Shown: piece after piece, positions 25,265 through 34,605 of the stretch
Numbering within the stretch: position 1 is the stretch's first letter
How the letters are laid out: every line of letters begins with the position of its first letter
Assembly: GCA_021736945.1 (NCBI GenBank)
Contig: JAIPEX010000007.1
Coordinates: 1 to 40,761, forward strand
Length of the DNA stretch: 40,761 bases
From: Halanaerobiales bacterium
GTDB lineage: Bacteria; Bacillota; Halanaerobiia; Halanaerobiales; M55B127
Reading direction: 5' to 3'
Program-made: the position numbers and the translations under genes
The notes under the pieces: model-generated
Told to the model about the DNA's origin: nothing
Database searches by the model: none
Seen by the model: only the letters and a program-made list of their open reading frames with translations

Positions 25265-26332
25265 CTAGATTCCTAAAAACCATAAAACAAATAATAATAG
25301 CATTAGAACATTTAAAAGTAACATCCTTTTTCTATTAACCTCTGAACTCAATAAATTATATAGTTCATTTACTTTATTAACTCGGTGTTCAACTAAATTC
25401 CTCCACCGCGGGATTTGAAAAGCACTGCTGGAAAGATAATAGAGCCTGGCTAAATACCAATGCCCTTGGAATTTTTCAAAATTATCCATAATATCTATAA
25501 CTCTCTCAAGTTCTACTCTTAAATCAGCAATACCTTTTATTTTACGCCCCATACCGGTTCTAAAAAAAGGTAAAACTCCAAAACGACTTTTATTATTACT
25601 TGTCATATATTCTGACAAGTAATCATCAATAAAACTATCATAAGTTTGTAATTTTATAAATTGAATGTTTACTAACTCAATTATAAATAACTTTTCTGGG
25701 AAATTTTCATTTTCATCAATTATAAGAGAATTATTCCAGTGTACGATTGTATAATCTGTTTTCAAAAAACTATTATTATACCTTAATACTGCTTCTTTCT
25801 GTTCTGAACTAAAATTAATCTTATGAAATTCGTCGCTTAAAAGACTCACTATTAAATTTTCATTATTTTTAACTAAGAATTCAGCATCTAAACTTCCATT
25901 ATTATCTATACAAAAAACTGTGTATAAATGATTAAATTGCTGTATAATGGTTTCAACTAATCCTTCAAATTTATAAGATATCTTATCAAAAACTTCATCA
26001 AATTTAGTTTCTATATCAGCACGGGGATCCTTTTCTTTTATTTTATTATAAAATTCTTCTATTGAATCAACCTCATACTTAATTTCAGTAGTTAAAGACA
26101 TAGCGCCATAATCATATACTTTGGCTATAATATTATTTTCTAAATTATCTAAAACATAAGAAAACTCAATAGGTTCGGGATATGAAATATATTCAGGATT
26201 TTCTGTTTTCTCATCAAAATCATATGTCTCCAAATTTTTAATACCCGTGTCTTTAAGTTTTTTTACAATCTGTTGTTTTCTTAGAGTAATCCCCAAATTA
26301 TAATATTTATATACTTTCATATAAATATCCAA
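25265..26332 (-). CDS. DUF155/RMD1-like protein with C-terminal membrane anchor
   Basis: Protein of 355 aa resembling the RMD1/YagE (DUF155) family. The conserved block includes FIIELVNIQFIKLQTYDSFID, then DLRVELERVIDIMDNFEKFQGHWYLARLY, and a final hydrophobic helix LLLNVLMLLLFVLWFLGI that ends at the C-terminus. The bulk should face the cytoplasm. The molecular function is not established; eukaryotic relatives act in mitochondrial organisation. The start is TTG with GGGGGG 8 bases upstream; an ATG four codons in is too far from that site. It lies 36 bases after the methyltransferase gene. Confidence 0.65.
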   Translation of the reverse strand: MDIYMKVYKYYNLGITLRKQQIVKKLKDTGIKNLETYDFDEKTENPEYISYPEPIEFSYVLDNLENNIIAKVYDYGAMSLTTEIKYEVDSIEEFYNKIKEKDPRADIETKFDEVFDKISYKFEGLVETIIQQFNHLYTVFCIDNNGSLDAEFLVKNNENLIVSLLSDEFHKINFSSEQKEAVLRYNNSFLKTDYTIVHWNNSLIIDENENFPEKLFIIELVNIQFIKLQTYDSFIDDYLSEYMTSNNKSRFGVLPFFRTGMGRKIKGIADLRVELERVIDIMDNFEKFQGHWYLARLYYLSSSAFQIPRWRNLVEHRVNKVNELYNLLSSEVNRKRMLLLNVLMLLLFVLWFLGI

Positions 26333-26368
26333 TCTAACATCCCCCCTTTCTGATTTTTTTAATGTTTA

Positions 26369-27004
26369 TTAATTATTTTTTTGAAAAATAATTCCATTTG
26401 TATTATTTGTATTTACTATTTTCAGTGGATAATTACTTTCTAGGTATTTAAAGGTGTTAAGGTTATAAAAAGCCACATGAGTACTATCTCTTCTATACCA
26501 CCACTCTTTAAATTCTTCAGCCCCCGGATGAAAAGAAGTCATTACTGCTAAATAACTTTTGGGTTTAATTAATTTAATTAGTTTTTCGACTTCTTGTTTT
26601 GGTTCCCAGAAATGTTCAAATACTTCTGTAGAGGTAATCAAATCATATTTTTTCTTTTTATAATTAACCTCCGGATAAAAAAACGGATCATATTTAACTA
26701 CATTTAATCCCCGTTCTTCTAACATATCAGCCAAAACTGGTCCTGGACCGCAACCATATTCTAATACCTCTTCAATTTCATCTATATGTCCTACTATTAA
26801 AGTATTGATAAAATCTTTAAACCGTCTTACATATCCTTCATTTTCATGAGTGTTGTCATGACCTTTATATACTTCTAATTCTTTTTTATAACTAGGTAAA
26901 CTGCCAGAGGCAATAAAAATTAACTCACAATTCTTACAATAATAATATTTATCTTCTATTGATATTTGTTGTATTTTTTCACTACCACAAAGTTTACATT
27001 CCAT
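26369..27004 (-). CDS. Class I SAM methyltransferase with N-terminal zinc ribbon
   Basis: Cytoplasmic methyltransferase-like protein, 211 aa from the ATG at 27004, which follows AGAGGTG; the GTG three codons upstream lies on that ribosome site. The N-terminus holds a four-cysteine zinc ribbon (CKLCG and CKNCE). Motif I is VLEYGCGPGPV, followed by the acidic loop VKYDPFF and STEVFEHFWEP, typical of Methyltransf_23 proteins. This group often modifies sugars or small molecules, but the substrate cannot be inferred here. It sits between the DUF456 and DUF155-like genes. Confidence 0.78.
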   Translation of the reverse strand: MECKLCGSEKIQQISIEDKYYYCKNCELIFIASGSLPSYKKELEVYKGHDNTHENEGYVRRFKDFINTLIVGHIDEIEEVLEYGCGPGPVLADMLEERGLNVVKYDPFFYPEVNYKKKKYDLITSTEVFEHFWEPKQEVEKLIKLIKPKSYLAVMTSFHPGAEEFKEWWYRRDSTHVAFYNLNTFKYLESNYPLKIVNTNNTNGIIFQKNN

Positions 27005-27034
27005 GTATTCCACCTCTAATAATTAATCTATTTA

Positions 27035-27520
27035 TTATAATACTAAAATAAAAAACCAAATTATGATGGAAAATAATAATATTGCTTTAACTATTCCACT
27101 ACCTATAAAAGCAAAAACTGTCGAAAAGGCTATTTTAAAAGGTTTGTTATATTCCTTACTTTGACTTTGATAATATTCTGCCAAAAATATTGCGGCAAAT
27201 GGACCAATAATAATACCAAGTGGACCTAAAAAAACCAAACCTATTGCTAAGCCAATAAGTGCAGCGATTACCGATAAGTTACTTCCTCCGGATTTCTTAA
27301 CAACTATCGCGTTTGTTAAAAAATCTGCTAATAATGAAATAACTGAAAAGATTATCAATACAAACCAAAAGCTGCGGGGCAAAGTATAATTAAATGGACC
27401 AAATTGATATATTAATACAGAAATCCAAACCGGAATTATATCAGGAACCATTGGAACAAAAACACCTATAACACTTATAATAAATAATAATATTATTATA
27501 ACCCAATATATACTAATCAA
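27035..27520 (-). CDS. DUF456 family membrane protein
   Basis: Small integral membrane protein, about 161 aa from the TTG at 27520. I choose this start because AGAGGGG lies just before it and it gives the usual DUF456 opening (MISIYWVIIILLFIISVIGVFVPMVPDIIP). The longer frame begins with a TTG that has no ribosome site. It has about four to five hydrophobic segments and the glycine-rich LGPLGIIIGPFAAIFLAEYY typical of the family. Function unknown. It is the first gene of a three-gene string with the methyltransferase and the DUF155-like protein. Confidence 0.8.
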   Translation of the reverse strand: MISIYWVIIILLFIISVIGVFVPMVPDIIPVWISVLIYQFGPFNYTLPRSFWFVLIIFSVISLLADFLTNAIVVKKSGGSNLSVIAALIGLAIGLVFLGPLGIIIGPFAAIFLAEYYQSQSKEYNKPFKIAFSTVFAFIGSGIVKAILLFSIIIWFFILVL

Positions 27521-27642
27521 ACTTATTCCCCTCTCATTAATCCTTCTTATAAATATGAGTTTAATCAATTTTAACTTAAAATATTATATAATTCAATACT
27601 ATAGTAACACAAAATTTGAATATTTTAAAAATTTTATCTAAA

Positions 27643-27680
27643 TAAAAAACCTGCCTTTAGTGGTTATTTAAAGACAGGTT
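27643..27680 (-). terminator. Terminator of the two-component/ABC operon
   Basis: On the minus-strand transcript, AACCTGTCTTTA pairs with TAAAGGCAGGTT (12 bp, one G-U) around a 9-base loop and is followed by a U-rich tract. It lies 25 bases after the stop of the last permease gene. Confidence 0.88.
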
Positions 27681-27704
27681 ATTTTTGTGTTCTACTAAAT
27701 ATTA

Positions 27705-29306
27705 TTAAATGGATATCTTTTTAAATCTTTCAATCATAATATTGTAAACATAATATCGACTTATTAAATAGAAGATAAAAAATAATATACTTGCTGTTAT
27801 TATTACGGTATAATAATTTGTAAAAAGATTCGGTAGTAATTTATATAAACCATAAATAACAACTCCCATTACTACTCTAATACCTAATGAAATAGTTACA
27901 TTCATATTGTTTTTAACTGCAGCAGTTGGATGAGTCCAATTCAATATTGGTCTTAATATATTTATCATAAAATCTACAGTACCTAAAAATAAAGTTGTGG
28001 CTCCTGTAAAAAATATTGCAATTAAAATCATTTCAAGTTTTAATGGTAATATAAAATAAGAAAATATCCCTAATGCTAAAGAACCAGTTAAATTTATTAT
28101 TATGGTAGTCATTATCCTATATTTCATATTAACCCTTGCACTTATGGGTAATACTTTAGTCTCCCAAAAGGATTTACCCTCTCTAGTAATTGCTGTAGAA
28201 GAAATATTAGATACTATAGCAGGAAATATAACAATTAAACAAAATATTAAAATTAAAAAGGGTTTAATTTGCTCTGATAACAGTAATTCTGTTGAAAACT
28301 GACCGCTAAAAGTCATAACTATAAAAATTAAAATAGGAACAACTAAACTCATTAAAGTATTTAATAAAAATGTAGGTTCTTTTATTATTATCAAAATGTG
28401 ACGTTTAAATAACTGCCATCCCTTTTTTCGCTTTCTATAATAAATTGAACCAGTTTTAGATCCACCTTCTACAAAAGTTAATAAAGCTTTTTTAAAAAAT
28501 AATTTTGCCATATACTGTAATAAAATTACAAATAAAATATTTATACCTATAAAATAAAAAGCATCTAATAATGAGCCCAATAACATTTTAGTCATCCAAA
28601 TACTTGGTGGAAATCTTATTCCAATCAAACCTATTAAACCCTCATTATTTAATAATGCATTTTGAATTTGCTCTGGATTTCCAGCATAATTTGATAAGCC
28701 CATCTGAATAGCAATTATGGCTATTATAAGTATAATATTACCTAATAGTAATAATATATTTTTATATTTACTTTTTCTAATTATCTTATTAATAGATAAA
28801 ATTAATAATGAAGAAATTAATAAGGGTAAAAGTGGTGCCAAAATAAAAGTGATCATCCCAAAAATTACTAAACTAATACTTATACCAGAGTTTAAACCAT
28901 AGACAATAATGCTTGGTAATATAAATATTCCACTTATTGCAAGCAGATAAATATATACTGTACTTAGTTTGGATAAAATAATTTTGTCTTCTTCAACAGG
29001 TAAGGTGGTTAAAAATTTAATATCTTTTGAGAAAAAGAATACTGAAATTATAATAGGTATTCCAAGAAAAAACATTAATATAACTGAATTTAAATACATA
29101 GTTGTCATAACTAATTCGGGTTGGTTTAACTGAGCAAAAGCTTTATAAGTAACCATCGAAAAATATACAGATGGAGCAACAATTGAACCAATTATTAATA
29201 ATTGTAGTAACTGTATTAATTTTTTGTTCTTTATATTCAAACTACTTTGAGCATTTCCTAAAAAATCTTTCAGTTGTATAATAACCAAGGATTTAAATTT
29301 TTTCAT
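27705..29306 (-). CDS. ABC-2 type transporter permease, large
   Basis: Integral membrane protein of 533 aa with about twelve hydrophobic segments, the size of a double ABC-2 half. A conserved-looking loop FLTTLPVEEDKIILSKL lies after the second segment, as seen in permeases of this type in Bacillota. Start overlaps the ATPase gene by 14 bases and uses GGAG 10 bases upstream. The substrate is unknown. With its ATPase it forms the second of two exporters in the operon headed by the two-component system, so antimicrobial-compound or lipid export is plausible. Confidence 0.8.
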   Translation of the reverse strand: MKKFKSLVIIQLKDFLGNAQSSLNIKNKKLIQLLQLLIIGSIVAPSVYFSMVTYKAFAQLNQPELVMTTMYLNSVILMFFLGIPIIISVFFFSKDIKFLTTLPVEEDKIILSKLSTVYIYLLAISGIFILPSIIVYGLNSGISISLVIFGMITFILAPLLPLLISSLLILSINKIIRKSKYKNILLLLGNIILIIAIIAIQMGLSNYAGNPEQIQNALLNNEGLIGLIGIRFPPSIWMTKMLLGSLLDAFYFIGINILFVILLQYMAKLFFKKALLTFVEGGSKTGSIYYRKRKKGWQLFKRHILIIIKEPTFLLNTLMSLVVPILIFIVMTFSGQFSTELLLSEQIKPFLILIFCLIVIFPAIVSNISSTAITREGKSFWETKVLPISARVNMKYRIMTTIIINLTGSLALGIFSYFILPLKLEMILIAIFFTGATTLFLGTVDFMINILRPILNWTHPTAAVKNNMNVTISLGIRVVMGVVIYGLYKLLPNLFTNYYTVIITASILFFIFYLISRYYVYNIMIERFKKISI

Positions 29307-30018
29307 GTTCAGTCAACTCCAAGAATATATCTTCTAAAGTATTATCTGGTTTTTGTTTTAAATTTTCTAATGTGTCACAAGCAATAAGTTTACCTTCCTC
29401 AATAATACCAATTCTATCACACAAATTCTCAACCACTTCTAAAACATGGGAAGAAAAGAATACAGTACCTCCATTTTTACAATGATTTCTCATCATACTC
29501 TTAAGTATTTTTGCAGATCGAGGATCTAACCCCCCTAAAGGTTCATCTAAAATTAATATTTTAGGAGTTGGTAATAAGGCACCCGTAACTAATAATTTTT
29601 GTCTCATCCCATGTGAATATGATTTAATAGGTTGTGTTAAGTCTTTGTATATACCAAAATCTTTAGTATATTTTTCTATTTTTTGTTTACGTTCTTCTGT
29701 AGAAACTTCATACATATCTGCTATAAAATTTAAATAGTCTATCCCATTTATTGAATCAAAAATATCGGGATGATCTGGAACAAATGTAAAATTACTTTTA
29801 GCCTTTACTGGTTCCTTCTCAATATTTTTCCCATCAATCTCTATTTGACCACTGGTTAAATCCAATATACCCGTTATCATCCTAATGGTTGTGGTCTTAC
29901 CGGCTCCATTCGGTCCTAAAAACCCAAATATTTCACCTCTTTTTACTGAAAGGTCCAAATTATCAACTGCCATTTTCTTTCCATCATATGTTTTTGATAC
30001 ATTTTTTAACTTTAACAT
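29293..30018 (-). CDS. ABC-2 type transporter ATP-binding protein
   Basis: ATPase of 241 aa. Walker A GPNGAGKTT, Q-loop FVPDHPDIFD, signature YSHGMRQKLLVTGALL (degenerate, usual for this DrrA/CcmA-like group), Walker B ILILDEPLGGLD, and SSHVLEV as H-loop. It partners with the 533-aa permease whose gene it overlaps. The ribosome site is GAAGG. The gene begins 28 bases after the small membrane protein gene. Confidence 0.9.
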   Translation of the reverse strand: MLKLKNVSKTYDGKKMAVDNLDLSVKRGEIFGFLGPNGAGKTTTIRMITGILDLTSGQIEIDGKNIEKEPVKAKSNFTFVPDHPDIFDSINGIDYLNFIADMYEVSTEERKQKIEKYTKDFGIYKDLTQPIKSYSHGMRQKLLVTGALLPTPKILILDEPLGGLDPRSAKILKSMMRNHCKNGGTVFFSSHVLEVVENLCDRIGIIEEGKLIACDTLENLKQKPDNTLEDIFLELTEHEKI

Positions 30019-30046
30019 TTTATATACCTTCTTTCTTTTTACTTAT

Positions 30047-30547
30047 TTATTTTAAATAATTTTGTATATCTTCTTTAACCATTTTTGCTGTAGCTGAATC
30101 TTTACTTCTTATTAATGTTACTTTATTATTTCTCACCCAAGCAATGCTGGTATAACCTTTACTGTTCTGAGTCCAGTATCTTCCGTAAAATGGAATATTA
30201 ATTTCAAATGAACTTGTTTCTATATTCCCAGTACTAATCTCCTGATAATCCCTTAAAGCTTTTCTTGCACTAAATGGATTACCATATTTGAAATAGGAAA
30301 TTATAACATCATTATTTTCAATATTTATTCTATTCAATTCTTTACTAAATAGGCCTTCATTATCTAAAGTTTTTAACTCGTTTACTTTATCATCTACAAC
30401 ATAACTTACATTATTATAATTATTGAGATAATCTTTAAATGTATCCTTACTTTTGAAGACAGGTAGGTCAATATATAAACTAACTCCAACCATAATTAGA
30501 ACTATCAACAATCCAAAAACAAACAATATTTTACCAATTAATTTCAT
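30047..30547 (-). CDS. Small membrane-anchored protein within the ABC operon, unknown
   Basis: I do not recognise the family. The product is 166 aa from the ATG at 30547, which stands 9 bases after AAGGAG; the ATG at 30556 touches the ribosome site and is unlikely to be used. It has one N-terminal hydrophobic helix (LIGKILFVFGLLIVLIMVGVSL) and a mixed, soluble C-terminal domain that should lie outside the membrane (FEINIPFYGRYWTQNSKGYTS). Its place between two ATPase/permease pairs suggests an accessory or sensing part of one exporter. That is inference from position only. Confidence 0.65.
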   Translation of the reverse strand: MKLIGKILFVFGLLIVLIMVGVSLYIDLPVFKSKDTFKDYLNNYNNVSYVVDDKVNELKTLDNEGLFSKELNRINIENNDVIISYFKYGNPFSARKALRDYQEISTGNIETSSFEINIPFYGRYWTQNSKGYTSIAWVRNNKVTLIRSKDSATAKMVKEDIQNYLK

Positions 30548-30603
30548 CTTATTCATCTCCTTATAAATTAAAATGTATTTTTCATTATAATGATCAAATT
30601 ATC

Positions 30604-31374
30604 TTATTTAACAATATCTTTTTTTAATAAGTGATTAACACTTAAACCCATGAAAACTATAAAATATATTCCGGAGGTTAATATGAAAATTGCTAAACCA
30701 TTTTGGATTCCCAATGAGGTTAATAGGTATCCGGTATTAAAATAATCACTAATTATAAACGGCCTGAATACTGAAGATAACTGTCTCATTGTATTCATGA
30801 TAAAAATAATTCCTATACTTACCCCGACTAAAGAACCACCACTTTCCAACTTCAATCCTAAAAATATTATAATAAGACTAAAAGCAGTTAAAGGGATCAC
30901 TGATAATAGATATAATAAAGAAGTATATAATATTCCGGACCCTTCGCTTAATAACAAATCATTAAACTCAAAAGGGATTCCCCACTCCAAGAAAAAACTG
31001 CCGCTTACATAAGAAACTACCATCGTAAATAAAACCAAACCAGTAATTACCAAAATTATGGTTAGAACCTTGGAAAATAGAAGTTCTGTTCTACTAACTC
31101 CATTTACTAAATTTATTTTCATTGTACCTTCACTATATTCGTTTGTAATCATGTCAGCTACTAAAATTGAAATGAAAATTGGTATAATCATTTCAGTACT
31201 CCAGGCTAAATTTTCTAATGGTAAGATATTCACTTTAAATACAATACCCCCACCATCAAATTTACTAACTATAATTGGAATAAGAGTCATTCCGGTAATG
31301 ATTATCATAAAGATATATATCTTTTTCTTCTTCAATAATTTATAAACCTCATTTTTCAATAAACTATATAACAT
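30604..31374 (-). CDS. ABC-2 type transporter permease, small (lantibiotic-immunity-like)
   Basis: Membrane protein of 256 aa with about six hydrophobic segments, the size and layout of LtrF/LanE/NatB-like permeases. It has EYSEGTMKINLVNGVSRTELLFSKVL, the conserved cytoplasmic segment of this family (E-x-x-x-GT then R-x-x-x-x-x-K). GGAGG ribosome site; the start overlaps the ATPase gene by 11 bases. Lying after a response regulator/kinase pair, it resembles peptide-antibiotic defence or cell-envelope stress modules. Confidence 0.82.
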   Translation of the reverse strand: MLYSLLKNEVYKLLKKKKIYIFMIIITGMTLIPIIVSKFDGGGIVFKVNILPLENLAWSTEMIIPIFISILVADMITNEYSEGTMKINLVNGVSRTELLFSKVLTIILVITGLVLFTMVVSYVSGSFFLEWGIPFEFNDLLLSEGSGILYTSLLYLLSVIPLTAFSLIIIFLGLKLESGGSLVGVSIGIIFIMNTMRQLSSVFRPFIISDYFNTGYLLTSLGIQNGLAIFILTSGIYFIVFMGLSVNHLLKKDIVK

Positions 31375-32284
31375 CGAAATGACCTCCAGTTTCTTTTAAA
31401 TAATACTCTTCTAATGATTCTACATAAGGAATTATATATTGTACTTTTATTCCTCTATTATTCAATTGATAATTTATTTTTTCTATTTCTTTTTCAAATG
31501 TAAATATTTGAATTCCATTTTTGCTAATATTTAAATCAGATATCCCATTATAATCTTTTAACATTAATTCAGCTTCATTCTTCTGTTTAGTATAAAATTC
31601 AACCCATTTTTTGTTCTCTTTTTCTTTAATAAATCTATTAGATATTATTTCACCGTCCTGTAAAATAGCGACCTTATTGCAGATTTGTTCTACTTCATTC
31701 AACAAGTGAGTACAGATAAAAAAAGTAATTCCTTGATTAATCGCTAACTGCTGAATCAACTCCCTAATTTCTTTTTTGCCTTGTGGGTCAAGACCACTTG
31801 TTGGTTCGTCTAAAATAACTAATTCTGGTTCATTTAATAAAGCTCTAGCTAATCCTAACCTTTGTTTCATTCCAACAGAATAGGTTTCTACTTTGTTTTT
31901 ACCCCTATTTTTTAACCCAACTTTTTTTAAAGATTTATTAATATCTATATGTTTAACATTTTTGTATAAATTGGCAACCAATTTAAGATTTTGATAACCA
32001 CTTAAATAATCATAAAATTTTGGTGTTTCAACCATTGCTCCCATATATTGTAGTGCCTTTTTGTAATCTTTTTTTATATCATATCCTTTTATTCTAATTT
32101 CTCCTTGATCAGGATGAACTAACCCTAATATCATTCGAATCGTAGTAGTTTTCCCGGCTCCATTTGGGCCCAAGAATCCAAATATATCACCTTTTTCCAC
32201 ATCCAAATTTACATTTTTCACAGCTTTAATTTCTTTATAATTCTTTTTTAACTTTCTAATTTCTAATATATTTTTGCTTTCCAT
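31364..32284 (-). CDS. ABC transporter ATP-binding protein (bacitracin/lantibiotic type)
   Basis: ATPase of 306 aa, the BcrA-like length, with a C-terminal extension after the nucleotide-binding domain. Walker A GPNGAGKTT, Q-loop VETPKFYDYLSG, signature YSVGMKQRLGLARALL, Walker B LVILDEPTSGLD, H-loop CTHLLNE. It pairs with the 256-aa permease. Its GGAGGTA ribosome site lies inside the 3' arm of a terminator-like hairpin (32285-32331), so expression downstream of the kinase gene may be conditional. Confidence 0.92.
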   Translation of the reverse strand: MESKNILEIRKLKKNYKEIKAVKNVNLDVEKGDIFGFLGPNGAGKTTTIRMILGLVHPDQGEIRIKGYDIKKDYKKALQYMGAMVETPKFYDYLSGYQNLKLVANLYKNVKHIDINKSLKKVGLKNRGKNKVETYSVGMKQRLGLARALLNEPELVILDEPTSGLDPQGKKEIRELIQQLAINQGITFFICTHLLNEVEQICNKVAILQDGEIISNRFIKEKENKKWVEFYTKQKNEAELMLKDYNGISDLNISKNGIQIFTFEKEIEKINYQLNNRGIKVQYIIPYVESLEEYYLKETGGHFDVI

Positions 32285-32331
32285 AAAAAATACCTCCAGT
32301 ATTTACTCTTAATAACATAATACTAGAGGTA
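32285..32331 (-). terminator. Terminator-like hairpin that contains the ABC gene's ribosome site
   Basis: On the minus-strand transcript, TACCTCTAGTATT pairs with AATACTGGAGGTA over 13 bp (one G-U) around a 15-base loop, followed by six U and then directly the ATG of the ABC ATPase. The 3' arm includes GGAGGT, the ribosome site. The same structure can therefore stop transcription after the kinase gene and hide the start site of the next gene. Confidence 0.7.
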
Positions 32332-32366
32332 TCTTAAATCTTACTTATAAAAATATTAAGTTTTTA

Positions 32367-33776
32367 TTAATTAGCAATAGGAAGTTCAAAATAAAAACTA
32401 GCTCCCTCTCCCCTTTTACTTTTAACTCCTATCTTACCATTATGGGATTCAATGATTTCTCGACAGATAGCTAGTCCAAGGCCAGTACCTCCGAATTTAC
32501 GCGAACGCGATTTCTCCCCTCTAAAAAATTTATTGAATAACTTGGATTGGTCTTCTTTTCTTATACCAACTCCATTATCAGTAATGGTTACTTTAAGGTA
32601 AGTGTCTAATACTTCAAATGATATTTTGACAAAACCATCTTTATCAATAAATTCTCGAGCATTTTTGATAATATTGTCAACTACTTGTATAATCCTATTT
32701 TTATCAATCTTTATCTTTTCATCAGGAATCGGTCTATCAACAATTAGTTTATGTTCAATTTGTTCAAATTCCATTTCTATAGGTTTTAATATTTGTTCAA
32801 AAACAGAGGAACTTTGATATTCCTTTTTATTAATATTCAATCGGTCCAATTCTAATTTTGAAAAATAAAATAAATCATCGATTAAATGATTTAATTTAAT
32901 CGACTTATCTTTTATTATTTCAAGATATCTATTATATGAATTAACATCCTTTGGTATACCATCTATCAAACCTTCTATATATCCCTGAATTGAGGTAATA
33001 GGGGTTTTTAGATCATGCGAAATACTAGCAATTAATTCTTTGCGATTGTTCTCATATTGCGACTGTTTTTCAAGAGATTGTTTTAATTTTAATCTCATTG
33101 TTTCAAAAGCCTGACAAAAACTCCCTAATTCGTTATCAGCACAGTAATCAATCTCATAATTCAAATTTCCTTCAGCAATATTCTTGGTAGCTTCATTAAG
33201 TTCTTCTAAAGGTATTAAAATTTGTCTTGAAATTGTTTGACTAAAATAATATACTAAAAAACCTAACAGTATTATAGAAATTACAATACCAACAACTATA
33301 TACTTCATTACCGTACCTTGCACGCCTTCATACATTGCATCCATATCTAAGACTAGTGAATATACATAATTACCAGTAGGAGTATTGACCTCATCTAGAT
33401 AAGTAAAGTAATCAGTATCTGAACGAGCATTTATATTTAATTTATTATATTCAAATTTTGTTATATTTTCATTTTCTGAATTGAATATAATGAGATCGGA
33501 TTCTGAATTAATTATCTGTAATTCCCCTTTATATTGCACTAACAAATCTTCTATACTATTTTTGAAAGCTTCATAATCATTTAAAGATTGAATATTGTTC
33601 TCTATTCTTGTCTCAAATTTATCTATGATAGTTCCTACTTCTGTTATTGGACCATTACTATTTAAATACATTCCCAAAATATTAAAAAAACCTATATAAA
33701 ATATGATAGGAATTAAAACTATTAAAATAAAATATATTATTAATTTAGTTCTTAAGCTAAAATTAAATCTGCTCAT
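32367..33776 (-). CDS. Sensor histidine kinase
   Basis: Membrane-bound sensor of 469 aa: transmembrane helix at about 10-34, an extracellular sensing region of about 120 residues, a second helix at about 158-178, HAMP linker (about 180-232), HisKA domain with the phospho-accepting H254 in SISHDLKTPITSIQGY, and a HATPase_c domain with DNGVGI and GGTGLGLAICREI boxes. It is translationally coupled to the response regulator (ATGA overlap of 4 bases). The genes after it suggest that it reports on envelope stress or an antimicrobial compound and controls the ABC exporters. Confidence 0.93.
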   Translation of the reverse strand: MSRFNFSLRTKLIIYFILIVLIPIIFYIGFFNILGMYLNSNGPITEVGTIIDKFETRIENNIQSLNDYEAFKNSIEDLLVQYKGELQIINSESDLIIFNSENENITKFEYNKLNINARSDTDYFTYLDEVNTPTGNYVYSLVLDMDAMYEGVQGTVMKYIVVGIVISIILLGFLVYYFSQTISRQILIPLEELNEATKNIAEGNLNYEIDYCADNELGSFCQAFETMRLKLKQSLEKQSQYENNRKELIASISHDLKTPITSIQGYIEGLIDGIPKDVNSYNRYLEIIKDKSIKLNHLIDDLFYFSKLELDRLNINKKEYQSSSVFEQILKPIEMEFEQIEHKLIVDRPIPDEKIKIDKNRIIQVVDNIIKNAREFIDKDGFVKISFEVLDTYLKVTITDNGVGIRKEDQSKLFNKFFRGEKSRSRKFGGTGLGLAICREIIESHNGKIGVKSKRGEGASFYFELPIAN

Positions 33777-34480
33777 ACTTTGTCACCAACAAATTTATAA
33801 CCAACACCCCAAACAGTTTCTATATATGTAGGATTTTTACTATCAACTTCCAGTTTTTCACGTATTTTTCTAATATGAACTGTTACTGTATTTATATCTC
33901 CATATTCATTAAAACCCCAAATCTTATTAAAAATTTGTTCCCGGCTGTAAACTCGTTCTGGATTCAAGGCTAGAAATTTTAAGATCTCAAATTCTTTAGC
34001 AGAAAAAGGTATTTTTTGGTCGTTTAAATACACATTATAACCCTCTAGGTCAATTTTTAGATTTTTAAATTTTAAACTTTTATTTGTATTATTATAGTCT
34101 GAATTAGAAAACTGTTTAACTCTTCTTAATTGAGCTTTGATTCTTGCTACAAGTTCTTTAGGACTAAAGGGCTTGGTCATATAATCATCTGCTCCTAAAC
34201 CTAGACCTAAAACTTTATCAACATCACTCTTTTTGGCACTTAACATTAATATAGGTAAATTTGATTTGCCTCTGACAATTTTACATATCTCCATCCCATC
34301 TATTTTGGGCAACATTAAATCTAATACAATCAAATCAGGACCAAATGTATTAAATTTTTCCAAGCCAATTTCTCCATCTTCTGCCATAGAAACCTTATAA
34401 CCTTCAATTTCTAAATAATCTCTAATCAGTTCTCTTATTTCTTTTTCATCATCAATTATCAATATTTTCTCTTCAGCCAT
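33773..34480 (-). CDS. OmpR/PhoB-family response regulator
   Basis: Response regulator of 235 aa. The receiver domain has the acidic pair in LIIDDEKE, phospho-acceptor D54 in IVLDLMLPKIDG, and the conserved lysine in YMTKPFSP. The C-terminal winged helix reads FEILKFLALNPERVYSREQIFNKIWG and ends with TVTVHIRKIREKLE and VWGVGYKF. Partner of the adjacent histidine kinase. GAGGTGA ribosome site. A TATAAT-like element is visible upstream, but no clear -35 or repeat operator was found. Confidence 0.95.
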   Translation of the reverse strand: MAEEKILIIDDEKEIRELIRDYLEIEGYKVSMAEDGEIGLEKFNTFGPDLIVLDLMLPKIDGMEICKIVRGKSNLPILMLSAKKSDVDKVLGLGLGADDYMTKPFSPKELVARIKAQLRRVKQFSNSDYNNTNKSLKFKNLKIDLEGYNVYLNDQKIPFSAKEFEILKFLALNPERVYSREQIFNKIWGFNEYGDINTVTVHIRKIREKLEVDSKNPTYIETVWGVGYKFVGDKV

Positions 34481-34555
34481 AGTTTCACCTCGTTAAAATA
34501 TTCTTATTTCCTATATTATATTTAATTATTATTTTAATTTTTCCTTTATTAAATT

Positions 34556-34585
34556 AAAAAAACCTGGGTAGTAAATATACCCAGG
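34556..34585 (-). terminator. Terminator after the DUF523/DUF1722 gene
   Basis: On the minus-strand transcript, CCTGGGTA pairs with TACCCAGG (8 bp, 7-base loop) and is followed by seven U. It lies 21 bases after the stop codon. Confidence 0.9.
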
Positions 34586-34605
34586 GATCTTAATTCATAT
34601 TTATA

